Positions 54,202 through 63,057 of a stretch of DNA of 64,000 nucleotides are shown in pieces. Where the stretch lies: NCBI RefSeq assembly GCF_004912145.1, contig NZ_STGT01000002.1, forward strand, positions 868,001 to 932,000. Direction: 5' to 3'. The notes under the pieces are model-generated. The model worked only from the letters and a program-made list of their open reading frames with translations, was not told the origin of the DNA and made no database searches. Position 1 is the stretch's first letter; every line of letters begins with the position of its first letter. This stretch comes from Peteryoungia rhizophila. GTDB taxonomy: Bacteria; Pseudomonadota; Alphaproteobacteria; Rhizobiales; Rhizobiaceae. The translations under genes were made by a program, and so were the position numbers.

Positions 54202-55407
54202 TCAGCGTTCGGCAAGTGCCGGTTCGCCCTTGTTCTCGCGCACCATGTTGATGAAGCGGCGGAAGAGGTAGTGGCTGTCCTGCGGGCCGGGAGAGGCTTC
54301 CGGGTGATGCTGCACGGAGAAGACCGGCTTGCCCTTGAGGCGCAGGCCACAGTTCGTGCCGTCGAAGAGGGAAATATGAGTCTGTTCAACGTCTTCCGGA
54401 AGCGACTTCGAGTCGACCGCGAAGCCGTGGTTCATCGAGACGATCTCCACCTTGCCGGTGGTGAAGTCCTTGACCGGGTGGTTTGCACCGTGGTGGCCCT
54501 GATGCATCTTCTCGGTCTTTCCGCCAAGCGCCAGGCCCAGCATCTGGTGGCCGAGGCAGATGCCGAAGAGCGGCTTGTCGCTCTTGACCAGGTTCTGGAT
54601 GACGGGGACAGCATATTCGCCGGTCGCGGCCGGGTCGCCCGGTCCGTTGGACAGGAAGACGCCATCCGGGTTCAGCGCCAGAATGTCTTCAGCTGAGGTG
54701 TTGGCGGGAACGACGGTGACCTTGCAGTCGAGGCCGGCAAAGAGGCGCAGGATATTGCGCTTCACGCCGAAGTCGACGCAGACGATGTGGTACTTGGCAT
54801 CCGCGGCGCCGAGTGTCGTGTGTCCTTCGGTCCAGTTCCATGCCTTCTCGTCCCAGACGGAGGACTGACCGGAGGAGGCGACCTTGGCGAGGTCGAGGCC
54901 TTCGAGACCGCTCCAGGCCTTGGCTTCGGCCTTCAGGGCCTCGATGTCGAAGACGCCGTTCGGGTCGTGGGCGATGACGGCGTTCGGCGCGCCGTTCTCA
55001 CGGATCCAGGCGGTCAGTGCGCGGGTGTCTACGCCGGAGAGGCCGATGATGCCGCGGCTCTTCAGCCAGGCGTCTAGATGGCTGGCTGAACGATAATTTG
55101 ATGGCTCCGTGATGTCGGCCTTGAAGATGGTGCCGACCGCGCCGTGGCGTGCAGCCGGCGTCAGGTCTTCGATGTCTTCGTCGTTGGTGCCGACATTGCC
55201 GATATGCGGGAAGGTGAAGGTGACGATCTGGCCGAGATAGGAGGGATCGGTGAGGATTTCCTCGTAACCGGTGAGTGCCGTGTTGAAGCAGACCTCGGCC
55301 TGGACCTTGCCCGTCGCGCCGATTCCGTGGCCTTCGATGACCGTGCCGTCGGCGAGAACGAGAAGGGCGGTCGGCTTGCGGGTCGTCCAGGGGGCTGTCG
55401 CGGTCAT
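54202..55407 (-). CDS. carA: carbamoyl-phosphate synthase small subunit
   Basis: CarA is the glutamine amidotransferase subunit that supplies ammonia to CarB. The 401-residue protein has an N-terminal CPSase domain (ALLVLADGTVIEGHGIGATG, FNTALTGYEEILTDPSY) and a class I glutamine amidotransferase domain (about 205-395) with the nucleophile Cys in LFGICLGHQMLGLALGG and the His-Glu pair in VQHHPEASPG. AAGGAACGACC precedes the ATG. It is split from carB by about 11 kb on the same strand, a layout I consider normal for Rhizobiaceae. Confidence 0.98.
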   Translation of the reverse strand: MTATAPWTTRKPTALLVLADGTVIEGHGIGATGKVQAEVCFNTALTGYEEILTDPSYLGQIVTFTFPHIGNVGTNDEDIEDLTPAARHGAVGTIFKADITEPSNYRSASHLDAWLKSRGIIGLSGVDTRALTAWIRENGAPNAVIAHDPNGVFDIEALKAEAKAWSGLEGLDLAKVASSGQSSVWDEKAWNWTEGHTTLGAADAKYHIVCVDFGVKRNILRLFAGLDCKVTVVPANTSAEDILALNPDGVFLSNGPGDPAATGEYAVPVIQNLVKSDKPLFGICLGHQMLGLALGGKTEKMHQGHHGANHPVKDFTTGKVEIVSMNHGFAVDSKSLPEDVEQTHISLFDGTNCGLRLKGKPVFSVQHHPEASPGPQDSHYLFRRFINMVRENKGEPALAER

Positions 55408-55726
55408 GGTCGTTCCTTCTTCGCCCGCGTGCCGGCCCCTTGTCGGAGCGGTATCGCAGGACCATTTATGTTGCAGATCGAGGGCGCGCGAAGTCGCGCG
55501 TTTTCAGCCCTGATGACAATTTTGCGTGCAGGTGCCGAGCAATAGACGCATCGCGTGGCGAGGTCAATTCCGGAGTCGCTTGTGCTCCGGATTTCTCCCA
55601 AGCCATTTCAATGGTTTGTTCAATTCGTTTGCACTGCAGCAGATGTCTGGCTAAGAGAACCACTCAAACAAACACGGAAAAGCCACAATCGCCACAGGGC
55701 GGCGAGGCTTTTCACCGGAGAAGAAA
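55408..55726. other. intergenic region between divergent carA and yqeY
   Basis: This 319-base spacer should hold both promoters. On the carA side it includes a six-base-pair CCGGAG/CTCCGG hairpin (55570-55590), which could lie in the carA leader. A 65-codon minus-strand frame crosses the hairpin but lacks a recognisable product. GGAGAAG (55719-55725) is the yqeY ribosome site. Confidence 0.5.
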
Positions 55727-56179
55727 ATGCTACGCGACACGCTCGCCAACTCGCTGAAAGAGGCCCAGAAGGCCAAGGATGTCCGCAGAACTTCGACCGT
55801 GCGTCTGATCCAGACCGCGATCAAGGACCGTGACATCGCTCATCGCGGCACCGGCAAGGATCCGGTCAGCGACGATGAAATCATGCAGATCCTGATGAAG
55901 ATGATGAAGCAGCGCGACGAGTCTGCCCGCATCTATGCGGACAACAACCGTCCGGAGCTCGCCGCTCAGGAGCGCGAGGAAATCGAGATCATCAAGTCGT
56001 TCATGCCCGAGCAGCTTCCGGAAGAGAAGGTACGGGAGCTTTGCGCTGCCGTGATCAACGAAACCGGGGCTCAAGGGCTGCGCGACATGGGCAAGTGCAT
56101 CAGCACGCTCAAGGAACGCTATTCGGGCCAGATGGATTTCGGCAAGGCCTCTGGCGTGGTCAAGGACCTGCTCAAGTAA
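55727..56179 (+). CDS. yqeY: GatB/YqeY domain-containing protein
   Basis: The 150-residue helical protein matches YqeY: LRDTLANSLKEAQKAKDVRR, DDEIMQILMKMMKQRDESAR, and EIEIIKSFMPEQLPEEKVRE. It resembles the tRNA-binding tail of GatB but stands alone; a role with tRNA is inferred from the fold only. It lies upstream of dnaG, a linkage common in alphaproteobacteria. GGAGAAG precedes the ATG. Confidence 0.95.
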   Translation: MLRDTLANSLKEAQKAKDVRRTSTVRLIQTAIKDRDIAHRGTGKDPVSDDEIMQILMKMMKQRDESARIYADNNRPELAAQEREEIEIIKSFMPEQLPEEKVRELCAAVINETGAQGLRDMGKCISTLKERYSGQMDFGKASGVVKDLLK

Positions 56180-56202
56180 GGCTCACGTCTTCGCATTTTC
56201 GG

Positions 56203-56222
56203 CGCCGCCTTCGGGCGGCGTC
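56203..56222 (+). terminator. hairpin terminator after yqeY
   Basis: A seven-base-pair stem CGCCGCC/GGCGGCG with a TTCG tetraloop is followed by a weak T-tract (TCTT), 23 bases after the yqeY stop. It suggests that dnaG has its own promoter, or reads through partially. Confidence 0.6.
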
Positions 56223-56372
56223 TTGCGTTCAGGGCTTGGAGCGCTTTTGCTCGTCGACCAAGTGGCGCAGGACTTCAGATCACGTTCTGTGAATAACGGG
56301 TACGGCGCGCGAAAGCCTTGGCGCTCTGCGCGCGGCGCGCCTATATGGAGGATCAGCTTCCCAGGGATACAG

Positions 56373-58367
56373 ATGCGCTTTTCCAATGACTTCCTCGACG
56401 AGATCCGTGACCGCGTGCCGATTTCGGCCGTCGTGGGTCGTCGCGTGACCTGGGATCGCAAGAAAACCAATGTGTCGCGTCAGGATTATTGGGCCTGCTG
56501 CCCCTTCCATGGCGAAAAGAGCCCGAGCTTTCACTGCGAGGATCGCAAGGGGCGATATCACTGTTTCGGCTGTGGGGTGTCCGGTGACCATTTCCGCTTC
56601 CTGACCGATCTCGAGGGTTTGAGCTTCATCGAGGCCGTGCAGCAGGTCGCCGACATGGCCGGCATTGCGATGCCGCAGCCCGATCCGCAGGCAGAGCGGC
56701 GAGAGCGGGAACGCACGACGCTGCAGGACGTCATGGAGATGGCGACGCAGTTTTTCCAGGATCAATTGCAGACGGCAAATGGCGCAAGGGCACGCGCCTA
56801 TCTGCGCGAGCGGGGCTTGTCCGGTCGGACGATCGAGACGTTTCGGCTTGGCTATGCACCGGAAAGCCGCAATGCGCTGAAAGAGTACCTGGCATCCAAG
56901 GGGGTGCCGAAGGAGCAGATCGAGGCCTGCGGGCTTGTCGTGCACGGACCGGACATTCCCGTCTCCTATGACCGTTTCCGCGACCGCATCATGTTTCCGA
57001 TCCTGTCGTCGCGCGACAAGGTGATAGCCTTCGGCGGGCGCGCCATGGCGGCGGATGCTATGGCGAAATATCTCAATTCCAACGAGACCGAGCTCTTCCA
57101 CAAGGGCAACGTGCTCTACAACTTCTCGCGTGCTCGCCGAGCGATGCAAGGGGCGGATGGGGCCGATACGCTGATTGCCGTCGAAGGCTATATGGACGTG
57201 ATCGCACTCTATCAGGCGGGGATTGAGAATGCTGTCGCCCCGCTCGGTACAGCGCTCACCGAAAATCAGCTGCAGCTGATGTGGAAGACGACGCCTGTGC
57301 CGGTGCTTTGCTTCGATGGTGACGGCGCGGGCCAGCGGGCAGCGTTTCGCGCGGTTGACCTGGCACTGCCACACATCAAGCCGGGGCAGTCGCTGCGGTT
57401 CGCCATGCTGCCTGACGGCAAGGATCCTGATGACCTCGTCAAGCGTGACGGGCGCCAGCCTTTCGACCGTGTCATGGGTGAAGCCCGGCCTCTCGCCGAG
57501 ATGGTCTGGATGCGCGAAACGCAAGGCGGCGGTTTCGATACGCCGGAAAAACGGGCGGAGCTCGAGGCGAAGCTCAAGCAGATCGTGAATGTGATCGGCG
57601 ACGAGAATGTGCGCCGTCACTACCAACAGGACGTGCGTGACAGGCTCTATGGGTTCTTCCAGGCCAGTCAGCCGGGGCGCGGCGAGCGGGGCAATTTCCA
57701 GGGCGGCGGACGCGGCCAGGGGCAGGGCGGTCGTACCGGTGGGCGGCCGCCGGGTCCGGTCGCATCCAGTCGTGGGGCCATTTCGGATCGGCTCGCGCGC
57801 TCGGGGCTCGTGCGCGGCGCGCTCGACCAGCCGACGCTGAGAGAGAGCGTGCTGGCGCTCACCATCGTCAACCATCCGCGCTTGCTCGAGGACGAGTATG
57901 ACGAGATCGCCTCGATTGATTTCGAGAATGTCGGGTTGCAGAAGATGTGGTCGTCGCTGTTGACTGCGGTCGCCGAAGCCGGCGCGTCCCTGACGCGCGA
58001 GGTGCTGATCCAGAAACTGGAGGCTCACGGTCACGGGACGCTGCTCCGCGCAATCGATCAGCAGATCCGCAATGCACGCCTCTGGATCGCGACCGAGATC
58101 GCGGCCTCCGAGGATGCGCGCGAGGGCTACGGCCAGGCACTCTCGCTCTACAAGCGGGCGCGCGCGCTGAAACGTCAGCGCATGGAACTCGAGCGCGAGG
58201 TCGCAGAGGCGACAGAGACGGATGATGGCGCCCGCATCGAGCAGGTGATCAGCGCGCTGCATGAGGTTCAGCTTGAGGTGACGCGCATGGAAAACCAGGA
58301 GGCGATCATCGATGGTTTCGGCGTGATGTCCGGCCGCGTCAAGGGTGCGGCCATAGGGCACGGCTGA
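56373..58367 (+). CDS. dnaG: DNA primase
   Basis: DnaG lays RNA primers at the replication fork. The 664-residue protein has an N-terminal CHC2 zinc finger (CCPFHGEKSPSFHC with YHCFGC), the catalytic core with TOPRIM acidic residues (IAVEGYMDVIALYQAG and PVLCFDGDGAGQRAAFRAV), then a Gly/Arg/Gln-rich flexible linker (about 435-465) and a C-terminal DnaB-interacting helical domain. The ATG at 56373 begins MRFSNDFLDEIRDRVPISAV as expected for the family. It follows yqeY and precedes the cyclase and rpoD. Confidence 0.97.
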   Translation: MRFSNDFLDEIRDRVPISAVVGRRVTWDRKKTNVSRQDYWACCPFHGEKSPSFHCEDRKGRYHCFGCGVSGDHFRFLTDLEGLSFIEAVQQVADMAGIAMPQPDPQAERRERERTTLQDVMEMATQFFQDQLQTANGARARAYLRERGLSGRTIETFRLGYAPESRNALKEYLASKGVPKEQIEACGLVVHGPDIPVSYDRFRDRIMFPILSSRDKVIAFGGRAMAADAMAKYLNSNETELFHKGNVLYNFSRARRAMQGADGADTLIAVEGYMDVIALYQAGIENAVAPLGTALTENQLQLMWKTTPVPVLCFDGDGAGQRAAFRAVDLALPHIKPGQSLRFAMLPDGKDPDDLVKRDGRQPFDRVMGEARPLAEMVWMRETQGGGFDTPEKRAELEAKLKQIVNVIGDENVRRHYQQDVRDRLYGFFQASQPGRGERGNFQGGGRGQGQGGRTGGRPPGPVASSRGAISDRLARSGLVRGALDQPTLRESVLALTIVNHPRLLEDEYDEIASIDFENVGLQKMWSSLLTAVAEAGASLTREVLIQKLEAHGHGTLLRAIDQQIRNARLWIATEIAASEDAREGYGQALSLYKRARALKRQRMELEREVAEATETDDGARIEQVISALHEVQLEVTRMENQEAIIDGFGVMSGRVKGAAIGHG

Positions 58368-58407
58368 ATGTAATCGTTTGCATAAATCTGTTGCGCCCCG
58401 GCGCCAA

Positions 58408-59757
58408 ATGCGGGATTCAGGTGCTGAACAATTCTCACCGGATGCAAGAGTGTCGCAGCCCGAATTCGACTTTATGGCCCAGAACGGGCGCAAATCACGC
58501 TCGTTCTGGCGTTTGCCGAATGCAGTCTGGTGGGTGGCGAGGATCGGGACGGCGGGGTATCCGCCACGGATACGTCGCAGATTGGCGGTGACGAACGTGA
58601 TTGCGGCGATGGTCAGCCTGATGACCATTCCCTATATCCTGCTCTATGCACTCTACGACTGGTATGGGCTGCTGCCGGCGATCATCGCCTTTTCGCCTCA
58701 GCTCGTCTTCTATGCGCTGACCCCCTATTTTCACCGCTATGGTCCGATCTCGGGTGCGCTGTATCTGTGCACCATGTGGCTGATCTTCGGGGTCGGCTAT
58801 TGCATGTTTTTCGGCCGCGATTCGGGGCTGCACTTTTATTTCCTGCCGGGGGCTGCTGCCTCGCTGCTGGTCTTCGGCTCGGAGCGCCTGTTCATCTCGG
58901 CCTGTGTGACGACTGGCGGATTGATCGCCTTTCTCGCGACGGAGGTCCTGTTCGTTGAGCCGCTCAGCTTCATCCGTGTCGAGCCGATCTTTCTCGACAC
59001 GCTCTACTATCTGACCGTCCCCTTTGCCTTCCTGCTGATCTTCACGACGTCCTTTTTCGCGTTCAAGGAGGCGGCGCAGGCTGAAATGGCGCTCGAGTCC
59101 GAGCACCAGTTTTCGGAGCGCCTGCTGCAGAATATCCTGCCACAGGCCGTGGCCGTCAGATTGCGCGATCACCGGACCCAGATGGTGGCTGACCAGATTC
59201 CGTCCGCGACCATCCTGTTTGCCGATATCGTCGATTTCACGCCGCGTGCGGCGCGCTGGGAACCGCAGCAGGTCATTGCATTCCTGGGGCGGGTCTTCGG
59301 GCAGTTCGACGCGATTGCAAGCGCCCACGGCCTGGAGAAGATCAAGACGATCGGGGACGCCTACATGGTCGCCGGCGGGCTGCCGGAGCCGCAACCGGAT
59401 CACGAGGCCATGGTCGCGTTGATGGCGCTCGAATTGCTGGCCTGCTGCCGGCGGATCTCGGAGCAGGTGGGAGAACCGGTCGAGGTGCGGATCGGTCTCG
59501 ACACGGGGCCGGTCGTCGCCGGCGTCATCGGGCCGAACAAGCTGCTCTACGATGTCTGGGGCGATACGGTGAACACGGCCGCGCACATGGAATCGCATGG
59601 CGTCGCCGGGCGCATCCAGGCGGCCGACTGTCTCAAGTCGAGGCTCGAGGACCGGTTCGATTTCGAATTGCGTGGCGAGATCGAGGTCAAGGGCAAAGGC
59701 CCAATGCGGGTCTGGTTCCTGACAGGGGTCAAGGCGGATGGAGTCTTGTCCACGTGA
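58408..59757 (+). CDS. membrane class III adenylate cyclase-like protein
   Basis: The protein (about 449 residues) has six predicted membrane helices (about 60-220), a linker helix (SEHQFSERLLQNILPQAVAV) and a C-terminal class III cyclase domain. Metal-binding Asps are in ILFADIVDF and TIGDAYM. The adenine-specifying Lys/Asp pair is in LEKIKTIGDAY and LYDVWGDTVN. The transition-state Asn is present (DTVN), but the usual Arg of the following AxRM motif is His (AAHMES). So cAMP synthesis is predicted but activity may be low or altered. The start is uncertain: TTG 58378, ATG 58408 or ATG 58474. Confidence 0.87.
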   Translation: MRDSGAEQFSPDARVSQPEFDFMAQNGRKSRSFWRLPNAVWWVARIGTAGYPPRIRRRLAVTNVIAAMVSLMTIPYILLYALYDWYGLLPAIIAFSPQLVFYALTPYFHRYGPISGALYLCTMWLIFGVGYCMFFGRDSGLHFYFLPGAAASLLVFGSERLFISACVTTGGLIAFLATEVLFVEPLSFIRVEPIFLDTLYYLTVPFAFLLIFTTSFFAFKEAAQAEMALESEHQFSERLLQNILPQAVAVRLRDHRTQMVADQIPSATILFADIVDFTPRAARWEPQQVIAFLGRVFGQFDAIASAHGLEKIKTIGDAYMVAGGLPEPQPDHEAMVALMALELLACCRRISEQVGEPVEVRIGLDTGPVVAGVIGPNKLLYDVWGDTVNTAAHMESHGVAGRIQAADCLKSRLEDRFDFELRGEIEVKGKGPMRVWFLTGVKADGVLST

Positions 59758-60141
59758 CGTGCTGCTGAAGCGGTCTGCCCCTTGTTTCTCGGGCGAGACG
59801 CCTTACATCTGCGAAGATCGGTGATAAAGACGCCGTTAGACGGCTTGTTTTGTTGATTTTCTCGATCCGGCCTGCGGAAAGGCTTGACGCCAGGAAAAAT
59901 TGTGGGAATCACCAATCCAAGCACACAAGGGTGAAGTGGGTTCGGACGGATCTCTGGTATGGTGACCGGTCATGCAGTCTATCACGAGTTCGGCGCTGCG
60001 ACCGCAATGCCCTTAGTTAATCAGGAATTAAGCAACACTCCGTTAGGTCACAGACAGCTATCCGCCCGGGCGAGTGGTCCGCTCTCCCATCGGTCCGGCG
60101 GCCAGCAGCATGATCAGACGTCAGGGAAAGCGACAAGATAA
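59758..60141. other. intergenic region upstream of rpoD
   Basis: These 384 bases have no supportable gene. They include a weak terminator for the cyclase and the rpoD promoter region. A CTTGAC hexamer at 59883-59888 matches the alphaproteobacterial -35 consensus, but the -10 at 17 bases (GAATCA) is poor. Confidence 0.45.
59832..59854 (+). terminator. weak terminator after the cyclase gene
   Basis: A GCCGT/ACGGC stem with a three-base loop is followed by TTGTTTTGTT, about 75 bases after the cyclase stop. Confidence 0.5.
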
Positions 60142-62205
60142 ATGGCATCGAAAGTCAAAGAAAACGAAGAAGCCGAAGGCGAACGCGACGGCGCGACGGA
60201 CGGCCCGCTTCTCGATCTTTCGGATGACGCGGTCAAAAAAATGATCAAAGCCGCCAAGAAGCGCGGCTATGTGACCATGGATGAGTTGAACTCGGTTCTG
60301 CCGTCGGAGGAAGTGACCTCCGAGCAGATCGAGGACACGATGGCCATGCTGTCTGACATGGGCATCAACGTCATCGAAGACGAGGATGCCGACGAGCCGG
60401 CCGCGGCCGAAGACAATGACGACGAAGACGGCGAAAGCGAAGGCGGGGAGCTTGCTCCATCCGCCGGCACGGCTGTTGCAACTGCCAAGAAGAAAGAGCC
60501 GACGGACCGCACTGACGACCCCGTGCGCATGTATCTGCGCGAAATGGGCTCCGTCGAGCTTCTGTCGCGCGAAGGCGAAATCGCCATTGCCAAGCGCATC
60601 GAGGCCGGCCGCGAGACGATGATCTCGGGCCTGTGCGAGAGCCCGCTGACCTTCCAGGCGCTGATCATCTGGCGCGACGAGCTGAACGAAGGCACGACGC
60701 TGCTGCGCGAGATCATCGATCTCGAAACCACCTATTCCGGTCCGGAAGCCAAGGCTGCTCCGCAGTTCCAGTCTCCTGAAAAGATCGAGGCTGATCGTAA
60801 AGCTGCCGAGGAGAAGGAACGGGAGCGCGCCAAGCGCCGTCCGCAGGCAGCTACCGGCGACGACGACGACATCACCGCCATGGGCGGCGAGGGCTTGCCG
60901 CAGGAAGAAGAGGAAGAGGACGAGGACGAATCGAACCTGTCGCTCGCCGCGATGGAATCGGAACTGCGTCCGCAGGTCATGGAGACCCTCGACCTCATCG
61001 CTGACACCTACAAGAAGCTGCGCAAGCTGCAGGACCAGCAGGTGGAGGCACGTCTCGCCTGTGCCGGCACGCTGTCATCAGGCCAGGAGCGCCGCTACAA
61101 GGAGCTGAAGGATCAGCTGGTCACGGCGGTCAAGTCGCTGTCGCTCAACCAGAACCGCATCGACAGCCTCGTCGAGCAGCTCTACGACATCTCCAAGCGC
61201 CTTATGCAGAACGAAGGCCGTCTGCTGCGTCTTGCCGAAAGCTACGGCGTCAAGCGTGACAGCTTCCTCGAGCAATACCAGGGTGCCGAGCTCGATCCGA
61301 ACTGGATGAAGTCGATCGCCAATCTTTCCGCCCGTGGCTGGAAGGATTTTGCGCGCGAGGAAAACCAGACGATCCGCGACATCAGAGGCGAGATCCAGAA
61401 CCTTGCCACCGAAACGGGCATCTCGATCGCCGAATTCCGTCGCATCGTGTCCATGGTCCAGAAAGGCGAACGCGAAGCGCGCATCGCCAAGAAGGAAATG
61501 GTCGAGGCAAACCTGCGCCTCGTCATCTCCATCGCCAAGAAGTACACGAACCGCGGCCTGCAGTTCCTCGATCTCATTCAGGAAGGCAATATCGGCCTTA
61601 TGAAGGCGGTCGACAAGTTCGAGTATCGTCGCGGCTACAAGTTCTCGACCTATGCGACCTGGTGGATCCGTCAGGCGATCACCCGTTCGATCGCCGACCA
61701 GGCTCGCACGATCCGTATTCCGGTGCACATGATCGAGACGATCAACAAGATCGTCCGCACATCGCGCCAGATGTTGCACGAGATCGGCCGCGAACCGACG
61801 CCGGAAGAACTGGCCGAAAAGCTGGCCATGCCGCTCGAAAAGGTCCGCAAGGTTCTGAAGATTGCAAAGGAGCCGATCTCGCTTGAAACCCCCGTGGGTG
61901 ACGAAGAGGATAGCCACCTCGGCGATTTCATCGAGGACAAGAACGCGCTTCTGCCGATCGATGCGGCCATTCAGGCCAACCTTCGCGAAACGACGACCCG
62001 CGTTCTGGCCTCGCTGACGCCGCGTGAAGAACGCGTGCTGCGCATGCGCTTCGGGATCGGCATGAACACCGACCATACGCTCGAAGAAGTCGGCCAGCAG
62101 TTCTCGGTCACCCGCGAACGTATCCGTCAGATCGAGGCGAAGGCGCTCAGGAAGCTGAAGCATCCGAGCCGTTCGAGGAAGTTGCGGTCGTTCCTCGACA
62201 GCTGA
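60142..62205 (+). CDS. rpoD: RNA polymerase primary sigma factor (sigma-70)
   Basis: RpoD directs core RNA polymerase to housekeeping promoters. The 687-residue protein has region 1.1 (N-terminal 80 residues), an acidic spacer ([20 protein letters not shown]), region 1.2 ([20 protein letters not shown]), a large non-conserved insert, region 2 ([20 protein letters not shown], then [19 protein letters not shown] and [20 protein letters not shown]), region 3 and region 4 ([13 protein letters not shown] and [20 protein letters not shown]). The ribosome site is weak. It ends with a strong terminator. Confidence 0.98.
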   Translation: MASKVKENEEAEGERDGATDGPLLDLSDDAVKKMIKAAKKRGYVTMDELNSVLPSEEVTSEQIEDTMAMLSDMGINVIEDEDADEPAAAEDNDDEDGESEGGELAPSAGTAVATAKKKEPTDRTDDPVRMYLREMGSVELLSREGEIAIAKRIEAGRETMISGLCESPLTFQALIIWRDELNEGTTLLREIIDLETTYSGPEAKAAPQFQSPEKIEADRKAAEEKERERAKRRPQAATGDDDDITAMGGEGLPQEEEEEDEDESNLSLAAMESELRPQVMETLDLIADTYKKLRKLQDQQVEARLACAGTLSSGQERRYKELKDQLVTAVKSLSLNQNRIDSLVEQLYDISKRLMQNEGRLLRLAESYGVKRDSFLEQYQGAELDPNWMKSIANLSARGWKDFAREENQTIRDIRGEIQNLATETGISIAEFRRIVSMVQKGEREARIAKKEMVEANLRLVISIAKKYTNRGLQFLDLIQEGNIGLMKAVDKFEYRRGYKFSTYATWWIRQAITRSIADQARTIRIPVHMIETINKIVRTSRQMLHEIGREPTPEELAEKLAMPLEKVRKVLKIAKEPISLETPVGDEEDSHLGDFIEDKNALLPIDAAIQANLRETTTRVLASLTPREERVLRMRFGIGMNTDHTLEEVGQQFSVTRERIRQIEAKALRKLKHPSRSRKLRSFLDS

Positions 62206-62230
62206 GTGGCTACGCAGCATCTGAATTTGG

Positions 62231-62259
62231 AAGCCCGCTGGAGCGATCCGGCGGGTTTT
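62231..62259 (+). terminator. intrinsic terminator of rpoD
   Basis: AAGCCCGC pairs with GCGGGTTT (one G-U), and the stem continues inward through TGG/CCG. The 3' side reads into TTTT. It lies 25 bases after the rpoD stop, just before the convergent PIN gene end. Confidence 0.82.
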
Positions 62260-62265
62260 GCATTG

Positions 62266-62688
62266 TCAGAGGAGCTGAACCGGGTGGCCGATCACATGGC
62301 AGGCCGCCGCCATCACCTTGTCGAGCGTGGCGATCGGCAAGCCGGACCTGATTGCAATGGCGATGTGAAGACTGTCTCCGGCGCGCAGGCCGAGCTCGGT
62401 CCGATCACACAAGCGCGCAGCCGCGTGAAAGTCCGGCAGGGCGGCCGGAAGCATCACGAGCGAGCGGTAGACGAGACGATTGAAGGCTGCCAGTGCCATC
62501 GTCTTCTGTGCGATATCAACCTGGCCCGTTCGAAGCTTCAGCGACAAGGCCGAGGAGAATTCTGTCATCGTCCATCCACTGACATGCAGGGAGCCGGTGG
62601 CCTGTTGTCGTAGCCACACCGTGACCCGGTCTGCTGCCGGCTCACGGGTCAGGAGAGCGACGATGATGGAGGTGTCGAGATAGTTCAT
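62266..62688 (-). CDS. PIN-domain ribonuclease toxin (VapC-like), second module
   Basis: The 140-residue PIN protein has the first active-site Asp in MNYLDTSIIVALLTREP, the Glu in SGWTMTEFSSALSLKLR and the last Asps in LRAGDSLHIAIAIRSGLPIATLDKVM. The length and motifs fit VapC ribonucleases of tRNA/rRNA. Its ATG overlaps the antitoxin stop by one base (TGATG). The subgroup differs from the module at 17 kb, so the two are independent acquisitions. Confidence 0.9.
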   Translation of the reverse strand: MNYLDTSIIVALLTREPAADRVTVWLRQQATGSLHVSGWTMTEFSSALSLKLRTGQVDIAQKTMALAAFNRLVYRSLVMLPAALPDFHAAARLCDRTELGLRAGDSLHIAIAIRSGLPIATLDKVMAAACHVIGHPVQLL

Positions 62689-62921
62689 CAGTAACGGTCT
62701 TCATCACGCAGACGGCGCGTACCATCCGCGTCTGTCGGCGGCATTGTCTGGATCAAACCATCCAGCCAGTCGAAGTCGATGGGTTCGCGAGATTGTTCTG
62801 CGGGGACCAAGCGGGCCACAGGCCTGCCGTGACGCTCTATTTCTATCGTCTCGCCCTGTTCGGCCTTGACCACGAGTTCACTCAGATGCGCCTTGGCCGT
62901 CGCGATGTTGACCCTTGTCAC
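62688..62921 (-). CDS. type II antitoxin, Phd/YefM family, second module
   Basis: The 77-residue protein begins VNIATAKAHLSELVVKAEQG and continues EIERHGRPVARLVPAEQ, the Phd/YefM DNA-binding fold with its conserved R-H-G-R-P element. The acidic tail IDFDWLDGLIQTMPPTDAD is the probable toxin-binding part. It is the upstream gene of the antitoxin-toxin operon and likely autorepresses it. Confidence 0.88.
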   Translation of the reverse strand: MTRVNIATAKAHLSELVVKAEQGETIEIERHGRPVARLVPAEQSREPIDFDWLDGLIQTMPPTDADGTRRLRDEDRY

Positions 62922-63057
62922 TTCGCTTCTCCGTGAGAATGTAGATGACTAGAATTATGGTCATCATAGCCCTATCTGGGAAGTAGTAAATGGGATGGCA
63001 GGCGCCATTGTTTAGGCACAGCGTTCTTTCGCCTCCCTTTTCGCCGCAATCGTCGCT

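Noticed and set aside
55466..55663. 65-codon minus-strand frame in the carA leader
   Set aside because: No ribosome site or regulatory residue run (Arg or Pyr-linked) that would suggest a leader peptide; kept only as part of the intergenic note.
56280..58628. 782-codon minus-strand open frame opposite dnaG
   Set aside because: Long antisense frames are common opposite high-G+C genes; dnaG has all its catalytic motifs and the antisense product resembles nothing.
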